Part shown: positions 46,206 to 55,549 of the stretch, one piece after another | Numbering within the stretch: the stretch's first letter is position 1 | Layout: each line of letters begins with the position of its first letter | Origin: Roseovarius sp. | GTDB taxonomy: Bacteria; Pseudomonadota; Alphaproteobacteria; Rhodobacterales; Rhodobacteraceae | Length of the DNA: 64,000 bases | Reading direction: 5' to 3' | NCBI RefSeq assembly: GCF_027019125.1 | Contig: NZ_JALUXE010000006.1 | Location: forward strand, 1 to 64,000 | Translations under genes and position numbers: made by a program | Notes under the pieces: model-generated | What the model was told of the DNA's origin: nothing | What the model saw: the letters and a program-made list of their open reading frames with translations, nothing else | Database searches by the model: none

Positions 46206-46931
46206 ATGGCAATTCTGGACAAACACGCAATCCTGGAAAAGAACGTCACGCTTTTGGCGATCTTTGCCTTCCTTGTGGTCACGGTCGGGGGGATCGTGCA
46301 GATCGCCCCGCTGTTCTGGCTTGAGAACACCATCGAGGATGTCGAGGGCATGCGCCCCTACTCCCCGCTGGAACTGACCGGGCGCGACATCTACATCCGC
46401 GAGGGCTGTTACGTCTGCCACAGTCAGATGATCCGCCCGATGCGCGATGAGGTCGAGCGCTATGGGCACTATTCGCTCGCGGCCGAGTCGAAATACGACC
46501 ATCCGTTCCAGTGGGGGTCCAAGCGGACGGGGCCGGATCTGGCCCGTGTCGGTGGGCGCTATTCGGACGACTGGCATGTGGACCACCTGCGCGATCCGCA
46601 GTCGGTGGTGCCGGAATCGGTGATGCCCAAGTATGGCTTTCTCGAAAACCGGATGATCGAGCCCGCGCATGTCGAGGATCTGCTCAAGACGCATCGTCTG
46701 GTGGGCGTGCCCTATTCCGACGAGATGATCGAGAACGCCAAGGCCGATTTCACGGCTCAGATTGATCCGGATGGCGATACCGAGGGTCTCTTGGCGCGGT
46801 ATCCCAAGGCCCAGGTGCGCAATTTCGACGGGCAGCCGGGCATTTCCGAGGCGGATGCGCTGATCGCCTATCTGCAGATGCTGGGGACGCTGGTCGATTT
46901 CTCGACCTTCACCCCGGTGGCAAGCCGGTAA
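46206..46931 (+). CDS. ccoO: cbb3-type oxidase subunit II (monohaem cytochrome c)
   Basis: A 241-residue subunit with one N-terminal membrane helix ([18 protein letters not shown]) and a single haem c motif CYVCHSQ; the conserved [11 protein letters not shown] and [11 protein letters not shown] (Met ligand) are present. It passes electrons from CcoP to the catalytic subunit. Confidence 0.97.
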   Translation: MAILDKHAILEKNVTLLAIFAFLVVTVGGIVQIAPLFWLENTIEDVEGMRPYSPLELTGRDIYIREGCYVCHSQMIRPMRDEVERYGHYSLAAESKYDHPFQWGSKRTGPDLARVGGRYSDDWHVDHLRDPQSVVPESVMPKYGFLENRMIEPAHVEDLLKTHRLVGVPYSDEMIENAKADFTAQIDPDGDTEGLLARYPKAQVRNFDGQPGISEADALIAYLQMLGTLVDFSTFTPVASR

Positions 46932-46943
46932 GGGAGCGGAGCG

Positions 46944-47138
46944 ATGGAAACCTATTCCCTGTTGCGTGAATTTGCCGATAGCTGGATGTTGCTGGCACTC
47001 TTTACATTCTTTGTTGGCGTCGTGTTCTGGGTATTCCGCCCCGGCGCCACCAAGAGCTACGAGAACCCGTCAACCATCCCGTTCCGGCACGAAGACAAAC
47101 CGGCCCGCGCCCATGGCGCCCGGCACGAGGAGGCATGA
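46944..47138 (+). CDS. ccoQ: cbb3-type oxidase subunit CcoQ
   Basis: A 64-residue protein with one membrane helix (WMLLALFTFFVGVVFWVF) and a short polar tail (PFRHEDKPAR), as expected for the small stabilising subunit between ccoO and ccoP. The start follows AGGGAGCGGAGCG. Confidence 0.93.
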   Translation: METYSLLREFADSWMLLALFTFFVGVVFWVFRPGATKSYENPSTIPFRHEDKPARAHGARHEEA

Positions 47139-47141
47139 GAC

Positions 47142-48008
47142 ATGGCCAAACAACCGATTAAGAAGAACCAAGAGGTCGAAACCACCGGCCATCAATGGGA
47201 CGGGATTGAAGAATATAACAATCCCCTGCCGCGCTGGTGGCTGTGGACCTTCTATGCCTGTATCGTCTGGGGCTTGTGGTATGTGATCGCCTACCCGGCG
47301 TGGCCGCTGGTTCAGGGGGCGACTGCCGGTTACAAGGGCTGGTCGACCCGCGCCAATGTCGCGGCCGAACTGGCCGAGGCCGAGGCCGCCAATGCCGCAA
47401 TCAATGCCAAGCTGGAAGCGGTCGAACTGACCGAGATTTCCGGCGATCCCGAATTGCAGGGCTATGCCACATCGGCGGGCAATGCCGTGTTCAAGACATG
47501 GTGCGCACAGTGCCACGGTTCGGGGGCGGCGGGGGCCAAGGGCTATCCCAACCTCTTGGACAATGACTGGCTCTGGGGGGGGACGATCGAGGATATCCAT
47601 ACCACGATCGCCCATGGTATCCGCAACACCGAAGACCCGGATGCACGCTATTCGCAGATGCCGGCCTTTGGGGATATTCTGGAAACCGCGCAGATTGATC
47701 AGGTGGTCAACTACGTGATGTCGATGTCGGGCGAGCCGCAGGATGCCTCGATGGTGGCCGAAGGTCAGACCGTGTTCATGGACAATTGCGCCGCCTGCCA
47801 TGGCGAGGCCGGAGAGGGGGACATCTATCAAGGCGCGCCCAACCTCGCCGATGCCATCTGGCTCTACGGTGGGTCGTTCGACACCATCAAGGAAACGGTC
47901 ACGTATTCGCGCTTTGGCGTGATGCCGCCGATGGGCGGGGCCGATCTGAGCGAGGCCGAGATTCGCGCCGTGGCGATCTATGTCCACCAGCTTGGCGGGG
48001 GCGAGTAA
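47142..48008 (+). CDS. ccoP: cbb3-type oxidase subunit III (dihaem cytochrome c)
   Basis: A 288-residue protein: a cytoplasmic lead ([20 protein letters not shown], the standard CcoP opening), a membrane helix, and two haem c domains with CAQCHGSG and CAACHGEAG. It receives electrons from soluble or anchored cytochromes. It starts three bases after ccoQ. Confidence 0.97.
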   Translation: MAKQPIKKNQEVETTGHQWDGIEEYNNPLPRWWLWTFYACIVWGLWYVIAYPAWPLVQGATAGYKGWSTRANVAAELAEAEAANAAINAKLEAVELTEISGDPELQGYATSAGNAVFKTWCAQCHGSGAAGAKGYPNLLDNDWLWGGTIEDIHTTIAHGIRNTEDPDARYSQMPAFGDILETAQIDQVVNYVMSMSGEPQDASMVAEGQTVFMDNCAACHGEAGEGDIYQGAPNLADAIWLYGGSFDTIKETVTYSRFGVMPPMGGADLSEAEIRAVAIYVHQLGGGE

Positions 48009-48021
48009 GCCCTGAACGAAT

Positions 48022-48045
48022 ACCCCGAGCCGCGAGGCTCGGGGT
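48022..48045. terminator. Hairpin after ccoP
   Basis: ACCCCGAGCC and GGCTCGGGGT form a perfect 10-bp stem with a 4-base loop, 13 bases after the ccoP stop. No T run follows directly; a second terminator with a T run lies downstream. Confidence 0.65.
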
Positions 48046-48157
48046 GAGGTGCCGGTCCTTCCGTTCTGTTCGCGCGTTTCCTGGAGGGGCCGGCACCGAT
48101 TACCGCATTGATCAAGGCAATCTGTCAATCCGAAGGTCCCAAGACGGGGCCTTTTTT
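48046..48157 (+). ncRNA. Candidate small RNA in the ccoNOQP 3' region
   Basis: Between the ccoP hairpin and the T-run terminator there is another long-range stem (GGTGCCGG near 48048 with CCGGCACC ending near 48097) and no reading frame. Three stems in a row ending in an intrinsic terminator is the layout of a 3' UTR-derived or independently transcribed small RNA. Boundaries and transcription are inference. Confidence 0.3.
48133..48157 (+). terminator. Rho-independent terminator downstream of ccoP
   Basis: AAGGTCCC and GGGGCCTT pair (one G-U) around a 5-base loop, followed by a run of six T. It ends the ccoNOQP transcript or a small RNA. Confidence 0.8.
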
Positions 48158-48224
48158 CATTTCTCTGGATGATCCGGCCCATCGACCGCCGCGCCACGGC
48201 CAGCGGGCGTGAGGGGCGCGGAAC

Positions 48225-48392
48225 CTAGAAGCGGCGGCGGGCATGGAGATGCGCCTCGATTTCCGCACCTGTGCGCGCGTCAAAGCGCTCGGCAGGCTGC
48301 CAATGGGCGCGGCCGCGGTGCCGCACCGTTCTGTCCTCCGGCGCATCGAGCCGAGTCGCGGTTCTGAAAGTACTGGCGAGAATTCCAAACAT
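48225..48392 (-). CDS. Small hypothetical protein (55 residues)
   Basis: A short minus-strand frame with ATG at 48390-48392 and an AGGAAAGGA ribosome site upstream. The product begins MFGILASTFRTATRLDAPED and ends with LHARRRF; it is basic and His-rich, with no signal peptide or membrane helix. It is divergent from the LysR gene at 48495, a layout common for a small regulated target. I do not recognise it. Support is the strong ribosome site and placement only. Confidence 0.5.
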   Translation of the reverse strand: MFGILASTFRTATRLDAPEDRTVRHRGRAHWQPAERFDARTGAEIEAHLHARRRF

Positions 48393-48494
48393 CGGTCAAT
48401 CCTTTCCTGTTCGGGGATCATGCTTGAAGGATGCCGTTTTCCGCCGCGAAAGACGACTCTGGAAAAATCGCGACTTGTAAGATAGGCTTACGTC

Positions 48495-49382
48495 ATGGAT
48501 TGGTTGTCACTCCCTCCTCTGACCGCTTTGCGGGCCTTTGCAGCCTTGGCCGAGACTGGCGGCACGGCGGCAGCGGGGGCGCGGCTCAACGTCAGTCACG
48601 CGGCGGTCAGCCAACAGATCAAGCAGCTTGAGGCGCATATGGGCCTTGTGCTGGTGGATCGTTCGGGGCGGAACCTGCGGCTGACGGCGGAAGGACAGGA
48701 GCTGGCGGACGCTCTGGCGCTGGGCTTTGGTGCGATTGCGCGTGCGGTTGATACCTTGTCCCAGCAGAGTTCCGAGCGCCCCTTGCAGATCTCGACAACC
48801 CCGAGCTTTGCCGCGCATTGGCTCATGCCCTGTCTGGGGGATTTCCGCCACCGGCATCCCGAGATCGACCTGATGATCGACCCGACCCCCCGGTTGGTGA
48901 CACTGGAGCCGGGCGGCATCGACATTGCGGTCCGTTACGGGGCCGGAGACTGGCCGGGGCTTGAGGCAGAGCTTTTGTTCACGTCGCCCATCGTGGCGGT
49001 TGCCGCCCCGCGCCTTGTCGAGGGGCGGCGGATCGAGAGCCCTGCTGATCTGGCCGATCTGCCGTGGCTTCAGGAATTCGGAACCAATGAGGCAAGCGAT
49101 TGGCTGCGCCTCCGTGGTGTCACCCGAGAGCGGGTGGCGGGATTGATGCAGGTGCCGGGCAACCTGTTGCTGGACGGATTGCGCGACGGCCAGGGCGTTG
49201 CCGTGACGGTTCTGGACTGGGTGCGTCAGGATATCGCGGCGGGCCGGTTGCGGCTCTTGTTTCAGGACCATGCCGATAGCGGTTATCATGTGGTCACACG
49301 CCCCGGCGTGCTGCGCCCTGCGGCGCGCGCCTTTGTGGTGTGGTTGCGGCGTATGGCGCGACAACGTGGTGCGGCGCAATAG
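48495..49382 (+). CDS. LysR family transcriptional regulator (GcvA-like)
   Basis: A 295-residue regulator with an N-terminal winged helix (LRAFAALAETGGTAAAGARLN; HAAVSQQIKQLEAHMG) and a periplasmic-binding-like effector domain (LQISTTPSFAAHWLMPCL). The pattern SFAAHWLMPCLGDF and the IDIAVRYG motif resemble GcvA/AmpR-type members. It lies between ccoP and ccoG and is divergent from a small ORF. Target and effector unknown. Confidence 0.92.
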   Translation: MDWLSLPPLTALRAFAALAETGGTAAAGARLNVSHAAVSQQIKQLEAHMGLVLVDRSGRNLRLTAEGQELADALALGFGAIARAVDTLSQQSSERPLQISTTPSFAAHWLMPCLGDFRHRHPEIDLMIDPTPRLVTLEPGGIDIAVRYGAGDWPGLEAELLFTSPIVAVAAPRLVEGRRIESPADLADLPWLQEFGTNEASDWLRLRGVTRERVAGLMQVPGNLLLDGLRDGQGVAVTVLDWVRQDIAAGRLRLLFQDHADSGYHVVTRPGVLRPAARAFVVWLRRMARQRGAAQ

Positions 49383-49402
49383 GTCGATTCCAGATTCAGA
49401 AT

Positions 49403-49416
49403 TTGACACAGGTCAA
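49403..49416. promoter_or_regulatory. FNR box upstream of ccoG
   Basis: TTGACACAGGTCAA fits TTGAC-N4-GTCAA, about 57 bases before the ccoG start. It puts the oxidase assembly operon under FnrL as well. Confidence 0.8.
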
Positions 49417-49472
49417 AGCTGTTGCGCCCGCGTCCTGACAGAAGACGATCAAGTGAATGATCATACCGGAGT

Positions 49473-50915
49473 ATGTCCGTGGCCGATTCCCAACCTAATG
49501 CCCCGCAATCCCTCTATGCCGCGCGCGAGCCGGTGTTTCCAAAGAGGGTTTACGGCAAGTTCCGCAACCTGAAATGGGTGATCATGATCGTCACCCTGGG
49601 CATTTATTATATCACGCCATGGATACGCTGGGACCGGGGGGCGGCGCTGCCGGATCAGGCGGTGTTGCTCGATCTGGCAAACCGGCGGTTCTTTTTCTTC
49701 TGGATCGAGATCTGGCCGCACGAGTTCTATTTCGTTGCCGGTCTGTTGGTCATGGCGGGCCTGGGTCTGTTTCTGTTCACGTCGGCGCTGGGCCGCGTGT
49801 GGTGCGGCTATGCCTGTCCACAGACGGTCTGGACCGATCTTTTCATTCTGGTGGAGCGCTGGATCGAGGGGGATCGCAACGCGCGGTTGCGTCTGCATCG
49901 GCAAAAGAAATGGGATCTGCGCAAGGCGCGGCTGCGTCTGACCAAGTGGGTCACCTGGGCCTTGATCGCGGTGGCCACCGGGGGGGCTTGGGTATTCTAT
50001 TTCACCGATGCACCAACGCTGCTGGTCGATCTCTTTACCCTCAACGCCCATCCCATCGCCTATACCACGATTGCGGTGTTGACCGGCACGACGTTCTTCT
50101 TCGGCGGCTTTGCCCGCGAGCAGATCTGCATTTATGCCTGCCCTTGGCCGCGTATTCAGGCGGCGATGATGGATGAGGATACGCTGACCGTCGGTTATCG
50201 CGAATGGCGCGGCGAGCCGCGAAAGAACTCCGAGGCGGTCAAGGCAGGGGCTGCGCAGGGCGATTGCATCGACTGCATGGCCTGCGTCAATGTGTGCCCG
50301 GTGGGGATCGACATTCGCGATGGTCAACAGTTGGAGTGCATCACCTGTGCGCTTTGCATCGACGCCTGCGACGACATCATGGCCAAGATCGGCAAGCCGC
50401 GCGGGTTGATCGACTATATGGCCTTTACCGATGAAGAGGCAGAGCGGTCGGGCGGCAAGCCCAAGCCGATCATGAAACACATCCTGCGCCCGCGCACGAT
50501 CCTTTACACCGCGCTCTGGTCGCTGGTGGGTATCGGTCTGGTTTTTGCGCTGTTCATCCGGTCGGATATCGACCTGACCGTCGCACCGGTGCGCAATCCG
50601 ACCTATGTCACGCTGTCTGATGGATCGATCCGGAATACCTATGAGGTGCGTATCCGCAATATGCACCACGAGACGCGGGAGTTCGAGATCACGGTCAAGG
50701 GCGATCCGGCAATTTCGCTCGAACTGGAAGGCGTGACGGATAACAAGATCAGCGTGAACGCCGATGAAATGTTCCTGCAGCGGGTCTATCTGGTGGCCCC
50801 GCCCGAGTCCGAGCCCGCCGAGGAAGAGCGGAGCGAGATCCGCCTCTGGATCGAGGACATGACCAGCGGGGAACGGGCCTACAAGGATACGGTCTTTAAC
50901 GGAAAGGATGACTGA
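49473..50915 (+). CDS. ccoG: Cytochrome oxidase accessory protein CcoG (FixG)
   Basis: A 480-residue membrane polyferredoxin: several membrane helices, CGYACPQTVWTD and CIYACPWPRIQ motifs, two 4Fe-4S clusters (CIDCMACVNVCP and CITCALCIDAC), and a C-terminal Ig-like domain. It reduces copper for CuB assembly. First gene of ccoGHIS; its stop overlaps ccoH (TGATG). Confidence 0.95.
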   Translation: MSVADSQPNAPQSLYAAREPVFPKRVYGKFRNLKWVIMIVTLGIYYITPWIRWDRGAALPDQAVLLDLANRRFFFFWIEIWPHEFYFVAGLLVMAGLGLFLFTSALGRVWCGYACPQTVWTDLFILVERWIEGDRNARLRLHRQKKWDLRKARLRLTKWVTWALIAVATGGAWVFYFTDAPTLLVDLFTLNAHPIAYTTIAVLTGTTFFFGGFAREQICIYACPWPRIQAAMMDEDTLTVGYREWRGEPRKNSEAVKAGAAQGDCIDCMACVNVCPVGIDIRDGQQLECITCALCIDACDDIMAKIGKPRGLIDYMAFTDEEAERSGGKPKPIMKHILRPRTILYTALWSLVGIGLVFALFIRSDIDLTVAPVRNPTYVTLSDGSIRNTYEVRIRNMHHETREFEITVKGDPAISLELEGVTDNKISVNADEMFLQRVYLVAPPESEPAEEERSEIRLWIEDMTSGERAYKDTVFNGKDD

Positions 50916-51370
50916 TGGCCGAGCGTCAGATTACCGGCAGGCATGTGTTGATCGGCTTTGTCGGGGCCTTTGCCGTGATCATCGGCGTCAATCTGGTGTT
51001 GGCGTGGTCGGCGGTGCGGACCTTTCCGGGGCTTGAGGTCAAGAATTCCTATGTCGCCAGTCAGGAGTTCAACGAGCGAAAGGCCGCGCAAGAGGGGCTG
51101 GGCTGGACCGTGGTGGCGGATCACGCGGGCGGCACCTTGACGCTGCATATCACCGACGCGGCGGGCAAACCTGTCCAGGTTTCCAAGCTGGAGGCGACGG
51201 TTGGCCGCGCCACCCATGTGCAGGACGACCAGACGCCCGAATTCCGCTATGATGGGCAGGCCTATGTTGCGCCGGTGGATTTGGGCGATGGCAACTGGAA
51301 TATCCGCATGAAGGCCTGGGATGATGATGGCACCCTCTTTCAGCAGCGCGTCGTTCTGCACAAGGAATAG
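50915..51370 (+). CDS. ccoH: Cytochrome oxidase assembly protein CcoH (FixH)
   Basis: A 151-residue protein with one N-terminal membrane helix (VLIGFVGAFAVIIGVNLVLA) and the FixH body (ALRTFPGLEVKNSYVASQEFN-like region, GLGWTV). It helps assemble the cbb3 complex. Overlaps ccoG by one base. Confidence 0.93.
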   Translation: MAERQITGRHVLIGFVGAFAVIIGVNLVLAWSAVRTFPGLEVKNSYVASQEFNERKAAQEGLGWTVVADHAGGTLTLHITDAAGKPVQVSKLEATVGRATHVQDDQTPEFRYDGQAYVAPVDLGDGNWNIRMKAWDDDGTLFQQRVVLHKE

Positions 51371-51373
51371 ACC

Positions 51374-53557
51374 ATGACCGCGACGATGCGCCCTTCGCCC
51401 TCGGCCTGTCCGGCCTGCGCGGCCGCCCCCGCGGCTGAGGCCTTGGCCGCAAGCGCGGTGCCACGGGCCCAGATTGCGCTTTCACTGCCCACGATCCACT
51501 GCTCGGCCTGTATTTCCAAGATCGAGCGTGCGCTCAATGCGGACAATCGGGTGACCTCTGCCCGTGTCAACCTGACCCTGAAACGCGCCAGCATTGACGC
51601 CGCCCCAGACGTGACCGCCGAAGAGATGCGCAGGCTGGTCGAGGGATTGGGATACGAGGCCCATGAGCTGGATCAGGGCACGCTGAATGCCACCGCCAAC
51701 GATCGGGCCGGGCGCGACCTCTTGATGCGACTGGCGGTCGCCGGGTTCGCCAGCATGAATGTCATGCTCTTGTCGGTGTCGGTCTGGTCAGGTGCCGAGG
51801 ATGCGACGCGCGATATGTTCCACTGGATCTCCGCCGCGATCACGCTGCCGGCGATTGCCTTTTCCGGGGTGCCGTTCTTTCGCAATGCCTGGGCCGCGCT
51901 GCGCAACAGGCGGCTCAACATGGATGTGCCGATCGTATTGGCCATCGTGCTGGCGATCATCACCTCGCTCTGGGAAACCATGCTATCGGGGCATCATGCC
52001 TATTTCGATGCCGCCATGGCGCTCACGTTTTTCCTCTTGGCGGGGCGCTACCTTGATCACCGGACCCGGGCGATTGCGCGCTCTGCGGCGGAAGAATTGA
52101 CAGCGCTGGAGGTGCCCCGCGCGACGCGCTTGGTGGATGGCGCCGAAGAGGTTGTAAACGTTGCACAATTGGCTGTCGGAGATCTCATCCTGGTGCGGCC
52201 CGGTGGGCGCATGCCTGTGGACGGCGAAATCGTCCGGGGCACGTCCGAGATCGACCGCTCGCTTCTGACGGGCGAGACGCTGCCGGTCTTTGCGGGCGTG
52301 GGGCAGGCGGTCAGTGCGGGCGAGGTCAACCTGACCGGGCCTTTGACCCTTCGCGCCACGGCGGTGGGGGCGGAAACCTCGCTGCATCGCATGGCCGATC
52401 TCGTGGCCATCGCGGAATCCGGGCGCTCGCGCTATACCTCGCTCGCCGACAGTGCCGCCAAGCTCTATGCGCCGGGGGTGCATATCCTTGCAGGGCTCAG
52501 TTTCATGGGCTGGTATCTCTATACATGGGATGTGCGCACGGCGCTGAATATTGCGGCTGCGGTTCTGATCATCACCTGTCCTTGTGCGCTTGGCCTTGCG
52601 GTGCCTGCGGTCACGACGGCGGCCTCGGGGCGGCTATTCCGGCGGGGGATGCTGATCAAGCATGAAACCGCGCTGGAACGGCTGGCGCAGGTCGACACGG
52701 TGGTGTTCGACAAGACCGGCACGCTGACCACGGGGATGCCGCAGGCGACCAACCTTGAGACGCTGCCGCGCCCGGTTGTGGAATTGGCGCTGGCGCTGGC
52801 GCAGGGGTCTTCGCATCCGCTGGCGCAGTCGATCACGCGCACCGCACGCGCGGCGGGGATCGTGGCGGCTGACCTTACAGACCTTACCGAAGTGCCGGGA
52901 TATGGTACAAAGGCACGCTATCAGAACCAAGAGGTGCGCTTGGGGCGTGCCAGCTGGACCGGGGCACAAGGTCTGTCCGAGACGGCGACCTTTCTCAAGG
53001 TCGGAGAGGGGGCGCCGGTTGCCATCACCTTTGCCGATGCGCTGCGGCCCGGTGCCGCCGAAGCGGTGCAGGGGTTGATGGATCAGGGCAAGCGCGTGAT
53101 CCTGATGTCCGGTGATACCACCCCGGCAGTCGAGGCGCTGGCCACGCGCCTCGGCATCCCGCAGTGGATGGCCGAGGCGCTGCCCGCCGACAAGGCGGCA
53201 CGCGTGGCGGCATTGACCGCAGAGGGCGCGCATGTGCTGATGGTGGGGGACGGGCTCAATGACACCGCCGCCCTGGCTGGCGCGCATGTCTCCATTTCAC
53301 CGGCAACGGCGCTGGATGCCGCGCGGGTCGCCTCGGATATCGTGCTTTTGGGCAATGACCTCTCGCCGATTGCGGCGGCTTGCATGACAGCGAAATCCGC
53401 CACCCGCCGTATCCGCGAGAATTTCAGGATCGCCACGATCTATAACATCATTGCCGTGCCCTTGGCGGTGGCGGGGCTTTGCTCGCCGCTGATTGCCGCC
53501 TTGGCCATGTCGCTCAGTTCGATTACCGTCTCTCTCAACGCGCTGCGACTGAGGTAG
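51374..53557 (+). CDS. ccoI: Copper-exporting P1B-type ATPase CcoI (FixI)
   Basis: A 727-residue P-type ATPase: a cysteine-rich lead (CPACAAAP), one heavy-metal domain (IHCSACISKIE), the transmembrane CPC motif (ITCPCALGLAVPA), the phosphorylation site DKTGTLT and the hinge VGDGLNDTAAL. It supplies copper to the oxidase. It begins three bases after ccoH. Confidence 0.96.
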   Translation: MTATMRPSPSACPACAAAPAAEALAASAVPRAQIALSLPTIHCSACISKIERALNADNRVTSARVNLTLKRASIDAAPDVTAEEMRRLVEGLGYEAHELDQGTLNATANDRAGRDLLMRLAVAGFASMNVMLLSVSVWSGAEDATRDMFHWISAAITLPAIAFSGVPFFRNAWAALRNRRLNMDVPIVLAIVLAIITSLWETMLSGHHAYFDAAMALTFFLLAGRYLDHRTRAIARSAAEELTALEVPRATRLVDGAEEVVNVAQLAVGDLILVRPGGRMPVDGEIVRGTSEIDRSLLTGETLPVFAGVGQAVSAGEVNLTGPLTLRATAVGAETSLHRMADLVAIAESGRSRYTSLADSAAKLYAPGVHILAGLSFMGWYLYTWDVRTALNIAAAVLIITCPCALGLAVPAVTTAASGRLFRRGMLIKHETALERLAQVDTVVFDKTGTLTTGMPQATNLETLPRPVVELALALAQGSSHPLAQSITRTARAAGIVAADLTDLTEVPGYGTKARYQNQEVRLGRASWTGAQGLSETATFLKVGEGAPVAITFADALRPGAAEAVQGLMDQGKRVILMSGDTTPAVEALATRLGIPQWMAEALPADKAARVAALTAEGAHVLMVGDGLNDTAALAGAHVSISPATALDAARVASDIVLLGNDLSPIAAACMTAKSATRRIRENFRIATIYNIIAVPLAVAGLCSPLIAALAMSLSSITVSLNALRLR

Positions 53558-53560
53558 CCG

Positions 53561-53719
53561 ATGAATATTCTCACTTACCTGATCCCGATTTCCCTGATCC
53601 TTGGGGGCGTGGGGCTTGTGGCGTTTGTCTATACCGTGCGTTCGAACCAGTATGACGATCCCGAAGGGGACGCGCGCCGCATCCTGTCAGACGATTGGGA
53701 CGACCACCCCAAGCCCTGA
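53561..53719 (+). CDS. ccoS: Cytochrome oxidase maturation protein CcoS (FixS)
   Basis: A 52-residue protein: one membrane helix (LIPISLILGGVGLVAFVYTV) followed by the family motif SNQYDDPEGDARRIL and an acidic tail. CcoS is needed for cofactor insertion into cbb3 oxidase. It starts three bases after ccoI and completes ccoGHIS. Too short for common ORF cut-offs, but the motif is clear. Confidence 0.95.
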   Translation: MNILTYLIPISLILGGVGLVAFVYTVRSNQYDDPEGDARRILSDDWDDHPKP

Positions 53720-53725
53720 CGTCGA

Positions 53726-53783
53726 TTTCATCTGGCCGGAAATACCTCGGGGGTTTGGGGGCAGCGCCCCCAATCTGCCAGAG
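53726..53783 (+). repeat. Dispersed intergenic repeat, copy 2
   Basis: Second copy of the ~58-base element at 43476: TTTCATCTGGCC, AAATACCTCGGGGGTTTG, and a GGGGGC/GCCCCC hairpin. Positioned between the ccoS and carboxypeptidase stop codons, the same convergent setting as copy 1. Confidence 0.8.
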
Positions 53784-53785
53784 GC

Positions 53786-55243
53786 TCAGCTTGGCCCGAT
53801 CATGAAACAGGTGATCTTCTTGGCCTGAAGGCGGCGACACGCGAGATCGGCACTTTCACGAGTCATCCCCATGAAATTGGCGTCGAACCCGGCGGGGCGC
53901 TGCACCACTTTGCGCAGGCTGCCGTCAAGCGTGGCCATTTCGTTCAACGCGGTCTGCAAGAGCATCTGGCGTGCCTTGTACTCGCTGGCGTAGCGGCCCA
54001 CGTTGATACCCCAATGCCGCCCGCCCGAGGTCGAGACGCGGGTCACGACCTCGGGTTGTGGCTCTGGGGCCGGGGCGCTGGCCAGAACGATCTCGGTCGG
54101 GCGTTGTTCCGGGCGAATCTCAGGGGTGACCGTGACACTGCCTTGGGGAACAGGGGCTGGTTCCGTGCTGGCTGCCGCGACCTGTTGGGCGGCCAGAAGC
54201 GCGCGCTCGATATCATCCCGCGCGGCGATGACGGGGGCCGGGGCCTCGGGCAGGGGGCGCGATTGCGGCCGCAGGCTCTTGGCGACCGCGGCGGCGGAGG
54301 TCAGGCGCACGGTCTTGGCGGCAAAAGTGGGACGTTCTTCGCCTTGGGCGATCATCACCGGTGCGGTGCCCAGCTTGCCCATATAGGGTGGCCGCGCGGG
54401 GCGTTGGACCGCGACGCGCGTCGGAGCCTTGCTAAAGCCGAGGTCGAGGAGTTCCGCCACCTTGGCATTGCGCGATGCCGTGGATTGCCCGCCAAAGACG
54501 GTCGCGATGATCCGTTCGCCTCCCCGTTCGGCGCTGGCTGTAAGGTTGAAGCCCGCTGCACGGGTATAGCCGGTCTTGATCCCGTCTGCCCCGCGATAGG
54601 CTTCGAGAAGGCGGCGGTTGGTGTGGCTGACCGAGGTCACGCCGGCATCGGTGGTGATGCGCGAGAACAGGTTGTAATATTGCGGATAGTCATAAAACAG
54701 GTGCCGCCCGAGGATCGACATGTCGCGGGCGGTCGACAGATGGCCATTTTCGGTCAGGCCATGGGCATTCTTGAAGGTGGTGCGCGTCATTCCAAGCGCT
54801 TGGGCCGTGCGGTTCATGCGGCGGGCGAATTGAGCCTCGGACCCTTCGATCGCCTCGCCAAGGGCCGTTGCGGCATCGTTGGCGGATTTGACTGCGGCCG
54901 CGCGGATAAGGTAGCGCAGCGCAATCGAGCTGCCCGCGCGCACGCCCAGCTTGCTCGGGGGCTCGGAGGCGGCATGTTTGGAAATCACGACCTTGTCATC
55001 AAGTCCGATTTCGCCATTCTCGATGGCCTCAAAGACCACGTAGAGCGTCATCATCTTGGTCAACGAGGCAGGATGCAGCCGCGCGTCGGCGTTGTTGGAG
55101 TATAGGACCTCGCCATTGCGCGCATCCATTACAAAAGCTGCATAGGGTGCCGCTGCCGCGCTCAATGGCACAATCACCAGCATCCAGAAAGTTGCGAACG
55201 CCACCAAGCCCCAACGGACCGGCTGTCTGCCCCGTGTTTTCAT
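53786..55243 (-). CDS. D-alanyl-D-alanine carboxypeptidase with SPOR domain
   Basis: A 485-residue penicillin-binding protein of the DacA/DacF type: an N-terminal signal or anchor (LVAFATFWMLVIVPLSAAAA), catalytic SLTK at 60-63, SAN at 120-122 and KTG in GIKTGYTRAAG near 219. A proline- and alanine-rich middle leads to a C-terminal SPOR domain (HWGINVGRYASEYKARQMLLQ region), which binds septal peptidoglycan stripped of stem peptides. It trims pentapeptides in the periplasm. Confidence 0.94.
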   Translation of the reverse strand: MKTRGRQPVRWGLVAFATFWMLVIVPLSAAAAPYAAFVMDARNGEVLYSNNADARLHPASLTKMMTLYVVFEAIENGEIGLDDKVVISKHAASEPPSKLGVRAGSSIALRYLIRAAAVKSANDAATALGEAIEGSEAQFARRMNRTAQALGMTRTTFKNAHGLTENGHLSTARDMSILGRHLFYDYPQYYNLFSRITTDAGVTSVSHTNRRLLEAYRGADGIKTGYTRAAGFNLTASAERGGERIIATVFGGQSTASRNAKVAELLDLGFSKAPTRVAVQRPARPPYMGKLGTAPVMIAQGEERPTFAAKTVRLTSAAAVAKSLRPQSRPLPEAPAPVIAARDDIERALLAAQQVAAASTEPAPVPQGSVTVTPEIRPEQRPTEIVLASAPAPEPQPEVVTRVSTSGGRHWGINVGRYASEYKARQMLLQTALNEMATLDGSLRKVVQRPAGFDANFMGMTRESADLACRRLQAKKITCFMIGPS

Positions 55244-55549
55244 AGAACCGCTCTTTTACTGCCTCGCGCCGCCGGTTTTCCGGCTGGCATTGATTTGTAA
55301 GGATGAGTCTATCACAACCCTGATTTTGATTAAAGTATTCATTTGCATAGATTTTTGAGGTCCGCTGACAAGATGTGGTGGCGGGCCGGTGACAAATCCC
55401 TAGATCAATGAGGCAGTCATTGGAGACAATTCTGCCTTTCGTGATGGCAGTCCGGGCGTGAGCGGGGTGCTTGCCATGGTGGCCCCCCTGTGGTGTAACG
55501 CCCCGACCTTTGGCAGGATGGTTTTGTCGAACAACGGAGAGATGGCGGA
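55244..55549. other. Intergenic region between carboxypeptidase and gmd genes
   Basis: About 300 bases holding both divergent promoters. The middle (55300-55350) is AT-rich with TTGATTTG/TTGATTAAAG-like sequence. No gene, RNA or clear operator was recognised. Confidence 0.6.
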
